From Fragilariopsis cylindrus CCMP1102 (taxonomy: Eukaryota; Bacillariophyta; Bacillariophyceae; Bacillariales; Bacillariaceae), in contig FMBT01000291.1 of the NCBI GenBank assembly GCA_900095095.1, forward strand, positions 806,001 through 870,000: a stretch of 64,000 nt of DNA, in the 5' to 3' direction. The position numbers and the translations under genes are program-made. The notes below the pieces were generated by a model. It was not told the origin of the DNA. It saw only the letters and a list, made by a program, of their open reading frames with translations, and did no database searches. How positions within the stretch are numbered: position 1 is the first letter of the stretch; each line of letters starts with the position of its first letter. Positions 21,216 through 31,413 of this stretch are shown piece after piece.

Positions 21216-23622
21216 TTAGGATGAGACGAAAAATCCCGTCCGTGCGATAGCCCGTTGGATCATACAAGCTAGACCTACTACTTGCACTACCTTATTCGCA
21301 ACATTACCATCCATCTGTATCATACTAGTAGATGCGTTTCGTCTCCCTACTGCAGCTGCAGCATTGATGCCACTGCCAGTGGTACTCGTAGAAATAAACC
21401 TCTTCAACTTACTACTCAAGTGCGGCAGAAGCTCTAATGCACGTGCAATCATGTTATGCTCGCTCCTTCCATTGACCAGATGAAGTTTCATGACGAGATC
21501 ACCTTCTGACATTTTTTCCATGATGTATTCATCGCTTGTTAAAATTCGATCAATCATCCCTTTCTCAAGAGCTCTGTCACCACTAAGAACGCGTCCATTG
21601 CAAACTTCTAGATCCAAGGCAGGACGTCGTAGCCGACAAAGATTGATAAAGGATTCGTGTATCTCTTCCAAGTCTTCTTGGGTATTTTGTATATCCTCTT
21701 TCGATACCTCCCCATACTGTGTGATTGGGTTCTTCATATCTCCCGCCTGAACAAAAATATTTGTGAAGATGAAATCGATCGGAACGCAAAACAAACAAAA
21801 ACAAACATTAGTGACATTGTGAAAACAAACATGAGTGAATTGGTGGAAAAATCATTGAATAGATCAAATTCAACGAAACAGCAACTGAATGTTAATCGTG
21901 GTACAATTTTTCTTGTACTTATTGCAACGCACCTTCAGGACCAATGATTTGACACCGTATTTTTTTAGAGTCTCATAGAAGTTAAGAGTTTCGGTAATAA
22001 CTCCAATACTTCCAACCATAGCAAATGGTGAAGCCAAAATTTGTGTTGCCTGAGAAGCAATCATATATCCTCCAGAAGCCGCAATTCTGTCTACACTTAT
22101 TGTTACCTTCCAACCAGCCGATCGTAGTCGAGCCACTTGTGCGGCAGCAAAGGCAAATGAGGTGACTTCACCACCGGGACTCTGCAAAATAATTATAACT
22201 TCTGGTTTTTTACCAAACAATTGTTTGCGAGGATTGTTAGAACCAACTAGGAAGGTAACAACATCAGCAAAGCGCAGAAAGTCAGGATCTGGAACATTCA
22301 TGGTCGAAAAATCCATAACTACCACTGTTTTTGAAGTTTCGGGTATTCCAGTCGATTGTTGTTGCTGCTCCACTTGATCTTCTTCCTGCGCTATTTTATT
22401 TTGCTGTGTTTTATTCATATTAATATTATCAGGGCCCATCGCCTTCACAGTATTTCCCCACTTTCGTCGAGAAACCCTCATACTTTGTGGTACCCGTCGA
22501 AGAACTCTATTCCAAATTTCATTATCCTTCACAAACTTGTCATTGAGACATTCCCACATGAAGTGCTGTGTGGGACTCATTGATTCTGATTCAAATGCCA
22601 ATTTGTTAATTATCCACTTGATAAAGAAAAAGCGGGAGACTAACCCTAGCACATTAACAATTGCGGAAGCGGCCATAATCTGTCCTTGAGCAGATGGGAT
22701 TGCAGAGGGACTTGATGGTTGTTGTTGCTGTGGAAATCCCTGCTGTGGTAATTGAGCTGGTCGGTAGAAAATGCACCTGGAGATTGTACAAGTTGTTGTT
22801 GCTTCAACATGAGTTGATTCCGATATTGTTGTTGAGCTGCTTGTTGAAGATCGTTTTCTTTTTCTTTGTCTTCGTCCTTTTTTTCTACTTCATCTGGATC
22901 ACTCTGAGGATCATCTTGAATGGTTTGCGAATCTGATTTGTCGTCGTCCTCCACCTTGTCAGACGACGACGACGATGATTCGCTGTCATTTTCTTTGACT
23001 TTTTCGGATTCTTTCGCTTTTCCTTGCTCATTTTTATCTTCCTATCCAATTCTCCGTCGACTTCTTCATTCACTTTTTCTCCCACTTCATCATTATTATT
23101 TTTCTTGGAATCCTTTTCGTCTAGTTCTTTCTCTCGACGACGACGAAACTGAAACTGAAAACGTTTTTTATTTTCATCCTTTTCCGTTGATGTCGGTGAT
23201 GGTTTCGCTTCCTCGCTGTCTCCCTCGCCGCCAGATGCATCATTTGATTTCTTATTCCGGTTAAAGAACTGCCACGAGGAACTTATCGGTTTCTTATCTG
23301 TACCTGTATCTGTATCCTCGATATCATCGCTTTTTTCCTTATTTTCCGATTTGAAAAAAGATGAGCCAAAGTATTGCTTTTTCTTTTTATCCGTATCCTC
23401 GGTATCAACACTTTTCTCTTTATTTTCAGTTTGTCGAAAGAATAGCTTTTTCTTTTTCTTTCTATCTGTATCCTCGGTATCTAATTTAGTAGATAACCCA
23501 AATAATTGTTTTGTGTCTGCCTGTATTGTTGACGATGCTGAAGAGACGGGTAGGCGTATAAAGAGCGATGTCACAACCAGCACAACGACAACGAAATATA
23601 TTTGTACAGTCCAGCTCTTCAT
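21216..23622 (-). CDS. SohB-like signal peptide peptidase (family S49 serine protease)
   Basis: This gene has one clear intron, 21934..21747 is not used as a junction of frames but as 21932..21747 (donor GTGCGT, acceptor TTCAG). The chosen start is ATG 23622, which opens a hydrophobic leader (MKSWTVQIYFVVVVLVVTSL); an in-frame ATG at 23745 lies upstream. A long Lys/Glu/Asp-rich, Gln-rich linker follows, then a membrane-proximal segment (IVNVLGLVSRFFFIKW). The protease domain contains ILQSPGGEVTSFAFAAAQ, the Ser nucleophile in RIAASGGYMIAS, and the Lys base in KAGDMKNPITQYGE. Splicing creates this last motif. E. coli SohB matches this Ser/Lys arrangement. S49 enzymes cut membrane-held peptides. 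Two frame changes occur in the low-complexity linker (near 23040 and near 22770), so the linker sequence or assembly is doubtful while the catalytic part is intact. Confidence 0.75.
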
Positions 23623-24437
23623 AATGCGAAAGGTAGATAATGAACGAGAAATACGGCGATGCCAAGCTCTTGTTTCTTGATTACAATTGATTTTTGTACA
23701 ATGTCCAACCAAGTAAGTACGGTATGTTGTATGTTCAATGTTCAATGGTTTGGAGTTTGTTTGAAGGATTTAAAAAAACGATTATCCGATCTCATGCGAT
23801 CACAAAGAAACGCTCGTTGGCTGCCAACAATATCGTGGGAAAATGCAAAGAAATATTTAAAAAATCGCAACCCCCCATCGACAGTAAAATTCAATTAGAT
23901 GCATTACTTATTTGATGAATAATGAATACATTATTCTATCCGATGATCCTACCGTACAGCATATCTTTGGGTATACAGTTCCTATTTGTTGAATAAACGC
24001 AAACATAGTATACTAGGTCCTAAATACTATGAATTGTTACTTAATCATTATTTATTATATTAGTGTTCTAACAAGATGTGTGCTACTAATTTAGATTATA
24101 TGCTATTCGTACCAAAATTCTTAATTATTATTATTACTATTATATAGTAGTGATGTGTAGGTTCTATCATCAAATGAGTTGAAAATCTGCACAATACGGT
24201 TGTAAAAATAATCCAATTACTTTCACTTGCGTTCGTGTGGTTTTTAATCATCAAACCTACATATTCTATTTGGAATTAAAATTAAAGTCGTAGTATTATT
24301 CGTTGGTCTGTTTGTTTTTCTTTCTTCGTTTTGGTCCTGAAAATCAACTATTGCTTTTCAAAACGTAGTGACGATTGGCGCATATTGGTTTTGATTCATA
24401 TGCTTTTCTCTATTTACATAGATTTGTTAAAGCTTTT
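23623..24437. other. Intergenic
   Basis: This lies upstream of the protease gene and downstream of the Nup35 gene. An in-frame ATG at 23745 could extend the protease leader. Otherwise only AT-rich sequence with short ORFs is seen. Confidence 0.4.
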
Positions 24438-25632
24438 TTAGTCCGAATGGGAATGTTCGTTCCATCCAAAATACCAAGCAAGCAATTTATCACAAATAGA
24501 TCTCTGTTCATAGGGTTTACGAGGATCATCTGCGTAGGATGAATTTTCTAATAGGAGTATGTCCATTTCGTCTAGTTTCCCTAATTTTCCGGCAGTTGTA
24601 ACCGTTTTGTTGTCATTCTGCAACTGTGCCATCGAATTCGCACTACTTCCTTTTGCTGCATTTTGCTGTTGTTGTTGTTTCCCAGTGTTCAACTTTTGCA
24701 AAAGATCTGGAGTTCCTCGTGCTATCCCGCATAAGGCATTCGATAAAAGGATTGGCTGACAGCAAATTGCCTTCTCTGCTGAAAGTGGTGATTCGAATTG
24801 TACAGCCAACCAATTCCCATTTGCTTCCTGGCGTTGAATCCTTCCAAATGTAGACAAAATGTTGAGTAATTCTTTATATTCAATCGGTGAGGTGTATCCA
24901 TGTGCAACCACCCAATTATCTGCTACTAAGGACTCTGAACTATAACTATCAATATGGGTGGTACTTTTATTTTTCAATAGAAAAGGTGGAGAGGCAACAG
25001 GAACGGGAGTCGAAACCCCTGCCTTCGCGGGTGTTTCACTATTTTGTACATTTTGCTTTGTATATGACTTTGGAGTTGCAGTATTTCTGTTATTATTAAT
25101 CTACAAGGTAAAAAAGGTTGGTTTTGTGTGTGAATATTCATTATTTAGCATGCGTCAAAATGAAAAAAGAAATGTAAGAGATAATAACAAAATTAATTTT
25201 GACGAATGCATACAAACAATAACACACGTTTAATTGAACTGTACATTGTGCGATAACGTATTCTTTTTCACTGGAAAATTGCATTGTTATCTTGTTACTT
25301 ACTTCCATTGGTAACGTCATTCCCCCCCTCAAACTCAGACTCATCTTTGGGGGAGGTCTAGGTGTCGCCGATTGACTCGGTTTTCTGCCGTTTTTCAATA
25401 TGGATTGTTGCTGCGGCTGCTGCAGCCGTTGATTTTGAGGATCATAATTTGAGTTGCTCATGCTCAGCAAAGGACTTCGTGGCATTGTTTTTGATGACGA
25501 CTGAACTCCTCCAAAAGAAAATTGACCAGACTTCAATAGTGGATTTTCGAGTCCACTCATCCGCTTATTGGATTTCGGTGATTTCGGTGTTCTCGAAATG
25601 TTGTCGAATATTGATGTTCCGGGTACCGACAT
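24438..25632 (-). CDS. NUP35: Nucleoporin Nup35/Nup53 family
   Basis: Two exons, join(25632..25303, 25100..24438), encode 330 residues. The donor is GTAAGT, the acceptor TTGTAG, phase 0. The N-terminal third is Ser/Pro/Gln-rich with SIFDNISRTPKSPKS and a GLENPLLKSGQFSFGG segment. The RRM-like MPPN domain covers about residues 171-250: NWVVAHGYTSPIEYKELLNI, then FGRIQRQEANGNWLAVQFES and AICCQPILLSNALCGI. The last residues, SICDKLLAWYFGW, form the amphipathic tail that binds the nuclear membrane in yeast Nup53 and vertebrate Nup35. These features together are diagnostic. Nup35 dimerises through the MPPN domain and bridges the inner ring of the nuclear pore to the pore membrane. The gene is divergent from the GT47 gene to its right. 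Confidence 0.88.
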
Positions 25633-26190
25633 ATTGCAACCGTATTGCTAATTGCTCCTGTAGATTATAGAAGTGGTAGCTATAAGAGAAATTGCCTATC
25701 CAACAGAGTTAGTTGATGATTGTTTTGTTTATTTTCGAAGTTCGAAAGTTTTGTGTTGTGTTGCATTGTCGCGATTGACTACAGACTACTAAGTACGCCA
25801 GTTTAAACAAACTCAATCCAGGATCGAGAGTTGCTTTTCACTTTTGTGTGATTCGCAGGCCAATAATATAAACGGTTTTACAAATCGCGCGTCTGCGCGT
25901 AAACTAGGGATCTCAGAAAAAAGGAAACTCTTCGTCGTCTCCCATTTCTTTTTTGACAAGATCCAAAAATCTTATGAGGCAACGGCGAAACAGAATATTA
26001 TCTGCAATGAACACAAAAAAACATCACGACTAATAAGATAAACTTCACCCACTGTACTTGTAGAAGTACGGTAGGGACTTTGGCAATAGTACGTTGTCAT
26101 ACGACAAAGTGACATAAAAAAGTTGAACATCAACAATAACAAGGAAAAAAACAAGTCAATAGTCTTTTTCTATTAATAAACAGGGTTGTA
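25633..26190. other. Divergent intergenic region (Nup35 / GT47)
   Basis: This is the shared upstream region of the minus-strand Nup35 gene and the plus-strand exostosin-like gene. No motif stands out, and no coding frame is supported. Confidence 0.4.
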
Positions 26191-26191
26191 A

Positions 26192-27572
26192 ATGACGATA
26201 TCAAAATCAACGAAAATGGGTCATTGGCTGCGCATACTCTGCCTGATCGGGTCATATATTGGTTGAAAAATGTATGGTATATCATTGTCAATGACAATCA
26301 TAAAAACAAAATAGCAACGGATCATAAAAGTAAAAGGAACTTTGATGGACCATCAAAAAACATCCACACTACTAAAAACCAAAGCCCTCATCCCGGACAA
26401 GAACAGCAAAAAATCTTCACAAACAGCAACAGCAACATTGGCAATAGCAACAGAAATAGAAACAACAGCATTAATGCCCACAATCAAAGCATTGAGAACT
26501 TTATATACCGGTAACAACTTTTCCAATCCAAGCCTTGACTAAAGAGCTTGAGTCTTCAACAATACGATACTATGTTTATGACGACGACATTATTTCACTT
26601 CCAAAAATCCGTTCAAAGGCCCTTTTGAATCATAATACAACAACGTGGAATGCTAGTTGGGGTCTTCGTTTTGCCGAATATGCAAAGGGAGAAATACGAT
26701 GGTTGGAAGCATTGGAAAATCATCCATTACGAACGTATAATACCTCAGAGGCTGCCTTTTTCCTTGTTCCTATCCCCTTGGGGGCGTCAATAATTTCGGG
26801 CAGTGGGAAGGATATTAGTAGAGCATTCCGTCAAGTTTTTGGCACTAATATTACTACCCGTAGCAGCAAGAGCACGCAGTTGTCGTTGTTTCAACAGTAT
26901 CCAGAGAAACATGTTTCTGGTATTGCATCAACCGAGAAAGCTTTTGTGTACTATTGGGATCTATCTGACGAGGAGTTATCAAAATTCAAACCAACAACTG
27001 TTATTCGTGATTCCGATGATCATCGTTTTAATGATTGGCTGTACCATCATCGACAAACCAATTGTAAGCTACCACGAAATAAATCTCTGCAAGAACAAAA
27101 GTACTTTAGCCATGTAGTGACCTTGGGTTATGGTGGAGGAGGATCAAGTCCAAGTAATGCATATCAGCCTGTTACGATGAAAAATTGGAAGAATAAAACC
27201 TTTTGGACTTTCTATCATTCAAGACGTTCCCTTTTTTTATGTAATTCTACCATTTTTCGTCACCGGCTTCTTCCAGATTACAAAGACATTGTTTTGTCTA
27301 CTTCCGAAAGCAATGTGAACAATAATATCGTGAACATCACACAACCCCCCTCGTTGTTAACTAGACTCAAACATCAACCTGTCTCCATTGGATTTGACAT
27401 TCCATCGGAACAATGGAAAGCAGAATTCATAGATTCCAAATTCTGCCTTGTCATTCGAGGTGACCAACCAGGAAGTCGAAGTTTCGACAGAGCAATCAGA
27501 GCTGGTTGTATGCCCTTGATTATTTCAGATGCATTACCTGCCTTCATGCCTATAAAATCGAAACATGATTGA
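26192..27572 (+). pseudogene. Exostosin-like glycosyltransferase (GT47), truncated and frame-disturbed
   Basis: The main frame (from about 26511 to 27572) encodes a GT47/exostosin domain. It includes STIRYYVYDDDI, then SEAAFFLVPIPLG, PTTVIRDSDDHRF and the donor-binding signature FCLVIRGDQPGSRSFDRAIR followed by AGCMPLIISDAL. It has no usable ATG of its own. Upstream, an ATG at 26192 opens a short hydrophobic segment (MGHWLRILCLIGSYIG), and an Asn-rich stem-like stretch continues in other frames. No splice pair links these frames. The domain stops at LPAFMPIKSKHD, just after the ISD motif, where family members continue for 60-100 residues. Golgi type II glycosyltransferases of this family build cell-surface glycans. 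A decaying copy fits best; missed exons or assembly errors are the alternatives. Confidence 0.6.
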
Positions 27573-27673
27573 TACTTAATTAATGTGTAATATATATGTA
27601 TCTATGAAAATTAGTTGAATGTAATTATTACATAGTTTTATGTTTGTATTCTTATGTATAAGTATGTATTAAT

Positions 27674-27740
27674 ATGTATTTGATATGTATTCGTTATGTA
27701 TTTGATGTGTATTCGTTATGTACTTGATGTGTATTCGTAT
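27674..27740. repeat. 22-bp minisatellite, three copies
   Basis: Three near-identical copies of a 22-base unit (ATGTATTTGATATGTATTCG plus TT) start at 27674, 27696 and 27718. They differ at one or two bases. The array sits directly downstream of the truncated GT47 frame. Confidence 0.75.
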
Positions 27741-27783
27741 TTATGGTGAATATTATTGACAAAGAGGTGTATTATTATTATTT

Positions 27784-28671
27784 TCAACGGCAATGTTTGC
27801 AAAGACCAACCTTACCAACATAAACCCTTTTGCTCCCACATTTTCTGCAAGAAGGTCCATGAAAATAGCACAGTCCTCCATTCGGATTTCTTTTTTCTCT
27901 ATTACAGTCAGGAACTGTGCATGTCCGTTTCCTGATAATAGCCCTATCCTCAGGTGTACGTTCTGATTGATTTTTTGTTTTTGCTATAATATATGCCTCT
28001 CTCTCAATCTTTTTCTTTAATTCTGCAGGTGAATCGATCATCTTCTTCTTACGATCAGTTTCAGCATCAATAGCAGCAACGTCATCTTCAGTCCGTTCTA
28101 AACAGTGCTTTGACATCGCAGAGTCGTGAGCTTTCCTTGAAGAGTCACGAGCTTTCTTTTTTCTTGCATCGTTTCTATGCCTGCTGGCAAGGACACGATT
28201 TCTTCTGTCAGACATATGACGTTCCAGTGGAGTCCTATCCTTTGGATCTTTTTGTTGTGCAGTTTTCCAAGCCAACGCCCTCTTTGCATCGTAGGTACGT
28301 TTAGCATTGAAATGGACAACAGCTTTACGTTCGTCTTCAGTCCAGTCCGTTGCCTTTTTTTGTTTTGAAGATGCATAAGCCTGCAGCCTCTTTGCTAAAT
28401 AGGTACGTCTAGATTCACGCTTCTGCTCAATGGTTCTTAGAGGCACCATATACTTTGATTCGTACGCATCCTTCAATTGAATTGGTACTCCATTACTGAT
28501 ATTGAATACCATAAAGTCTTCAGCAGTAACTGGCACGTCAGTAAGGCTATACACCGGATGCATAGACCGTGCCCAAGGACAATTTCGCGGAAAATTAATA
28601 TTGGTTGACTCGATTGTCTCCTTCCACGTTGATGGGAATGAAACAAATTGCAACCATCCCATCACTTTCAA
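27784..28671 (-). CDS. Unrecognised basic protein with Cys-rich C-terminus
   Basis: An open frame of 295 residues overlaps the end of the larger upstream ORF by about 75 bases in another frame. The middle (about residues 85-245) is a highly basic helical stretch with a recurring RT/WT-x-D/E-E/D-R-x-x-V/I pattern (TDWTEDERKAVVHF, DRTPLERHM, ERTEDDVAAI, ERTPEDRAII), spaced about 30-45 residues. The C-terminus has eight Cys and one His (CTVPDCNREKRNPNGGLCYF, then HGPSCRKCGSKRV, then CKHC), likely binding zinc and resembling the C-x4-C...GG-x-C-x2-HG repeats found in heterokont proteins. Its first 25 residues may be out-of-frame sequence of the upstream gene, so this is probably the 3' part of that gene after a frame change or missed intron. 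The function is unknown; nucleic-acid binding would fit. Confidence 0.5.
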   Translation of the reverse strand: MKVMGWLQFVSFPSTWKETIESTNINFPRNCPWARSMHPVYSLTDVPVTAEDFMVFNISNGVPIQLKDAYESKYMVPLRTIEQKRESRRTYLAKRLQAYASSKQKKATDWTEDERKAVVHFNAKRTYDAKRALAWKTAQQKDPKDRTPLERHMSDRRNRVLASRHRNDARKKKARDSSRKAHDSAMSKHCLERTEDDVAAIDAETDRKKKMIDSPAELKKKIEREAYIIAKTKNQSERTPEDRAIIRKRTCTVPDCNREKRNPNGGLCYFHGPSCRKCGSKRVYVGKVGLCKHCR

Positions 28672-30865
28672 CTAAAGCTTGTTGTTGATTTTTCCATACA
28701 TGTTGAACAGCATCCACAACTTTGACGGAAGGGAAAGCCCAACTTGCTATAATTGCTCTTGATCCAGTATGGCTTGCTGAAACAGTAGTAATCAGACGTC
28801 CAGCACGTAGTATTCCAAGATTCATATCATTATTGAATGCATCATGTCGTATATATCCTCGTAGAGGTGAACGTGTTAAATGAATAAGAGGATGAGCAGA
28901 ACAAATAAAACCCCCTAGACGATGACGTTCAGTATCAAATCGTGTACCACCGTGTGTAAGTAGGTCAGTACTGTTTTCATCCCGGCCAAATCGTACATGT
29001 TCATATTCATTTACCACCCGACGCTCCTGCAAATCATTTATATTATAAACAACACCTTGTGTCCACCCATTCTTGGATTGTTCTTCTAGGTCTGGTTGAT
29101 CACAAATATCATCGTGAGTTTCACTTCCAGGGCCAATATCTTCATAAATGACATCGTTATCATCGTTATCGTCATCATCAACATCTTCCACGAAGATGTC
29201 TTCATCATTCTCTTCAAATTCATATTCAGAAGCATCATCCGACAAGTCTATGACAGAAGGTCCACTGTATTTAGGTGGAATTGACGACGGAGGGGATTTA
29301 AGAGATGAACGCTTCTTGTTGGTGGCAGATACACTGTTGGTACGTGGAATTGACGACGGAGGGGATTTAAGAGATGAACGCTTCTTGTTGGTGGCAGATA
29401 CACTGTTGGTAGGTGGAATTGACGACGGAGGGGATTTGAGAGATGAACGCTTCTTGTTGGTGGCAGATACACTGTTGGTAGGTGGAATTGTCGACGGAGG
29501 GGATTTAAGAGATGACGACGGAGGGGACTTAAGAGATGACGATGTAGAAGTCTTGATCGATGGATGTTTCTTCTTTCGCGAATTATGTTTCCGTGGCTTT
29601 TTGGAAGTAGGTTTGACATCCATTAAACTACCTGAACGTTTACGATCAGACCCACCCCATGAATTTTTCTTACTTCCCGTCATGGCTGTTTTGGTAGAAA
29701 ATATATCCGAGATTGACTTTTGTTTGTATGATGTAATTCTTGACTTTGGTGTTGAGGGTGTTATAGAGCGTCTATGTCTGTTGGTGATTGTCTGGAGTAC
29801 TACTGGAGTAGGTTTGGAAGCAGCTTCCGTATTAAAATGATTTGGGTCTGAATCCTGTAAAGAACGATTAATGGCGGTGATCATGTTTAGATCATCATCG
29901 TCTTCATCATTGACGTAGTCTTCATCGACAACACTTGGTCCACCACTTGACGAAGAACTTGAACCATCACTTGGTCCACCACCGAGTCCACCAGCCGGTG
30001 ACATAGTTGGACTAAAACTTGGAGTTCCAATTGGTACACCACTTGGTAACGAATTTGGACTTCCACTTGGACAAGAACTTCGAGCTGAACTTGGACTTCC
30101 ACTTGGTCCACCACTTGGTGTAGAATTTGGACCAGAACTTGTTTGTGGCAAGGAGGCCGCTTTCTTATCAAAATAATTCAAATCCAAATCGTTCAAAGAA
30201 TTATTGATTGCAATGTTAATGTTCAGATCGTCTTCGTTTTCATCAATATCGTAGTCGTCATTGTAACCACTTGGTCCACCACTTGGAAAGGCACTTGTTC
30301 GAGGCAAGGAAGCAGCTTCCGTATTAAAATGATTTGGGTCTGAATCCTGTAAAGAACGATTAATGGCGGTGATCATGTTTAGATCATCATAGTCTTCATC
30401 ATTACCAAAGTCGTCATCAATATCGTAGTCATCATCGTCAAATAAATCTGTGTAATTGGCATTGAAAATATGTGACGATGCATCCGAAAAACTACTGTTG
30501 GGTAGAAACGAAGTGGTAGTATCAGAGGGCAATGTACTGGAAGCACTTCTGGTGGAGGTAGACGGAGATATTAATGCAAATGTAGAACTTGTACTTGGTG
30601 GAGATCCAATGACCAATGGTCCGATGACGGCTGGTGATGGCATTGAATCAGGAATATGATGTGTAGATGGAAGGATATCGAAAGGGCGGACATGTTCAGG
30701 ATCGAGAGGGTTAAAAGTGGCCAAAAAATCCTCCTCATTAAAATTATAATGTGGGTTATCATCGTTGTTGTCATCCCATTGAGGTTCAAATGCAGTCACT
30801 TTGTTTGGCATATGAAATATACCAAAAAATACCATTGCCGTTATCATCGTCTTCTTCATTATCAT
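28595..30865 (-). CDS. Unrecognised protein with UIM-like repeats and secretory leader
   Basis: The open frame reaches up to 31384, but ATG 30865 starts a good signal peptide (MIMKKTMITAMVFFGIFHMP ending KVTA|F), so this start is preferred. Three UIM-like helices occur, two of them identical (DDLNMITAINRSLQD, with A-x-x-x-S spacing as in ubiquitin-interacting motifs; the third reads DDLNINIAINNSLND). Between them lie acidic patches and a Pro/Ser/Gly spacer of PSGGPSG type. A basic region then leads to three to four tandem copies of a 23-residue Ser/Pro/Lys unit (29276-29520) and a second acidic block. The last 150 residues look globular (GWTQGVVYNINDLQERRVVN, HRLGGFICSAHPL, TVSASHTGSRAIIASWAFPS). 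No family is recognised. Ubiquitin binding and plastid entry are inferences that pull in different directions. Confidence 0.5.
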   Translation of the reverse strand: MIMKKTMITAMVFFGIFHMPNKVTAFEPQWDDNNDDNPHYNFNEEDFLATFNPLDPEHVRPFDILPSTHHIPDSMPSPAVIGPLVIGSPPSTSSTFALISPSTSTRSASSTLPSDTTTSFLPNSSFSDASSHIFNANYTDLFDDDDYDIDDDFGNDEDYDDLNMITAINRSLQDSDPNHFNTEAASLPRTSAFPSGGPSGYNDDYDIDENEDDLNINIAINNSLNDLDLNYFDKKAASLPQTSSGPNSTPSGGPSGSPSSARSSCPSGSPNSLPSGVPIGTPSFSPTMSPAGGLGGGPSDGSSSSSSGGPSVVDEDYVNDEDDDDLNMITAINRSLQDSDPNHFNTEAASKPTPVVLQTITNRHRRSITPSTPKSRITSYKQKSISDIFSTKTAMTGSKKNSWGGSDRKRSGSLMDVKPTSKKPRKHNSRKKKHPSIKTSTSSSLKSPPSSSLKSPPSTIPPTNSVSATNKKRSSLKSPPSSIPPTNSVSATNKKRSSLKSPPSSIPRTNSVSATNKKRSSLKSPPSSIPPKYSGPSVIDLSDDASEYEFEENDEDIFVEDVDDDDNDDNDVIYEDIGPGSETHDDICDQPDLEEQSKNGWTQGVVYNINDLQERRVVNEYEHVRFGRDENSTDLLTHGGTRFDTERHRLGGFICSAHPLIHLTRSPLRGYIRHDAFNNDMNLGILRAGRLITTVSASHTGSRAIIASWAFPSVKVVDAVQHVWKNQQQALVESDGMVAICFIPINVEGDNRVNQY
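29276..29545 (-). repeat. 69-bp in-frame tandem repeat inside the UIM-like gene
   Basis: About three and a half copies of a 69-base unit encode a 23-residue Ser/Pro/Lys repeat (SSLKSPPSSIPPTNSVSATN plus KKR). The copies are nearly identical at DNA level. A truncated double copy of the SSLKSPPS part follows at about 29505-29545. The near identity indicates recent slippage or conversion. Confidence 0.85.
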
Positions 30866-31384
30866 CCGGATATGACCACAACCACCAGTATTTGGTTTTG
30901 AAACTGAATTTCCGGTGGTATTCGTAGTGGTAGTAGGGTCAGTGTGATACTTGCGTTTGATATATTTTAACCTATTGAAGATTAGGTAGAAACTATCATA
31001 ACATAACATGGACTTGAAGGACGTGAACTGGAGGAAGAACCATACGGTAACAGCATTTAAACCAATATATAGAACCCATCCAATATCAGCATGATCGTCG
31101 AGTGTCTCATTCGGACGATCAAGCACTTCAGCTTTTGTAGGACCGCCTGTCATTAAGTTAAGAAGGAGGAGGATTTTTTCGTGATGGATGACAATGAATG
31201 ATGTGACATGGGATGTGTTGGATGTGACATGGAGGAGCAACCATACGGTGATACTGTTTAAACAGATTTTTTGAAACCGTTCCGTATCAGGACGAACGTC
31301 GACGGTCTCATCCAAATGATCAAGCGCAGCTTTTGTAGGGTCGCTTGTCCACCAGTTGAGAAAGAAGAGGATTGCCGTGAACAC
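30866..31384 (-). other. Duplicated membrane-segment module upstream of the UIM-like gene
   Basis: The open frame continues upstream of the preferred start for 173 codons. It holds two related units, each with a PTKA...LD...NET/DET motif followed by a hydrophobic segment (CLNSITVWLLLHVTSN and YIGLNAVTVWFFLQFTS). DNA of the two units is clearly related, so one arose from the other. This could be the N-terminal part of the UIM-like protein, or the decayed end of the neighbouring membrane-protein gene at 31.4-32.6 kb. Confidence 0.4.
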
Positions 31385-31413
31385 AATGATAGTGGTGTCC
31401 TCCTTGGCAATAT

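Noticed and set aside
29148-29840. Plus-strand ORF of 230 codons with GGIDDGGDLRDERF repeats
   Set aside because: It is antisense to the 69-bp tandem repeat of the UIM-like gene; the repeat keeps all frames open.
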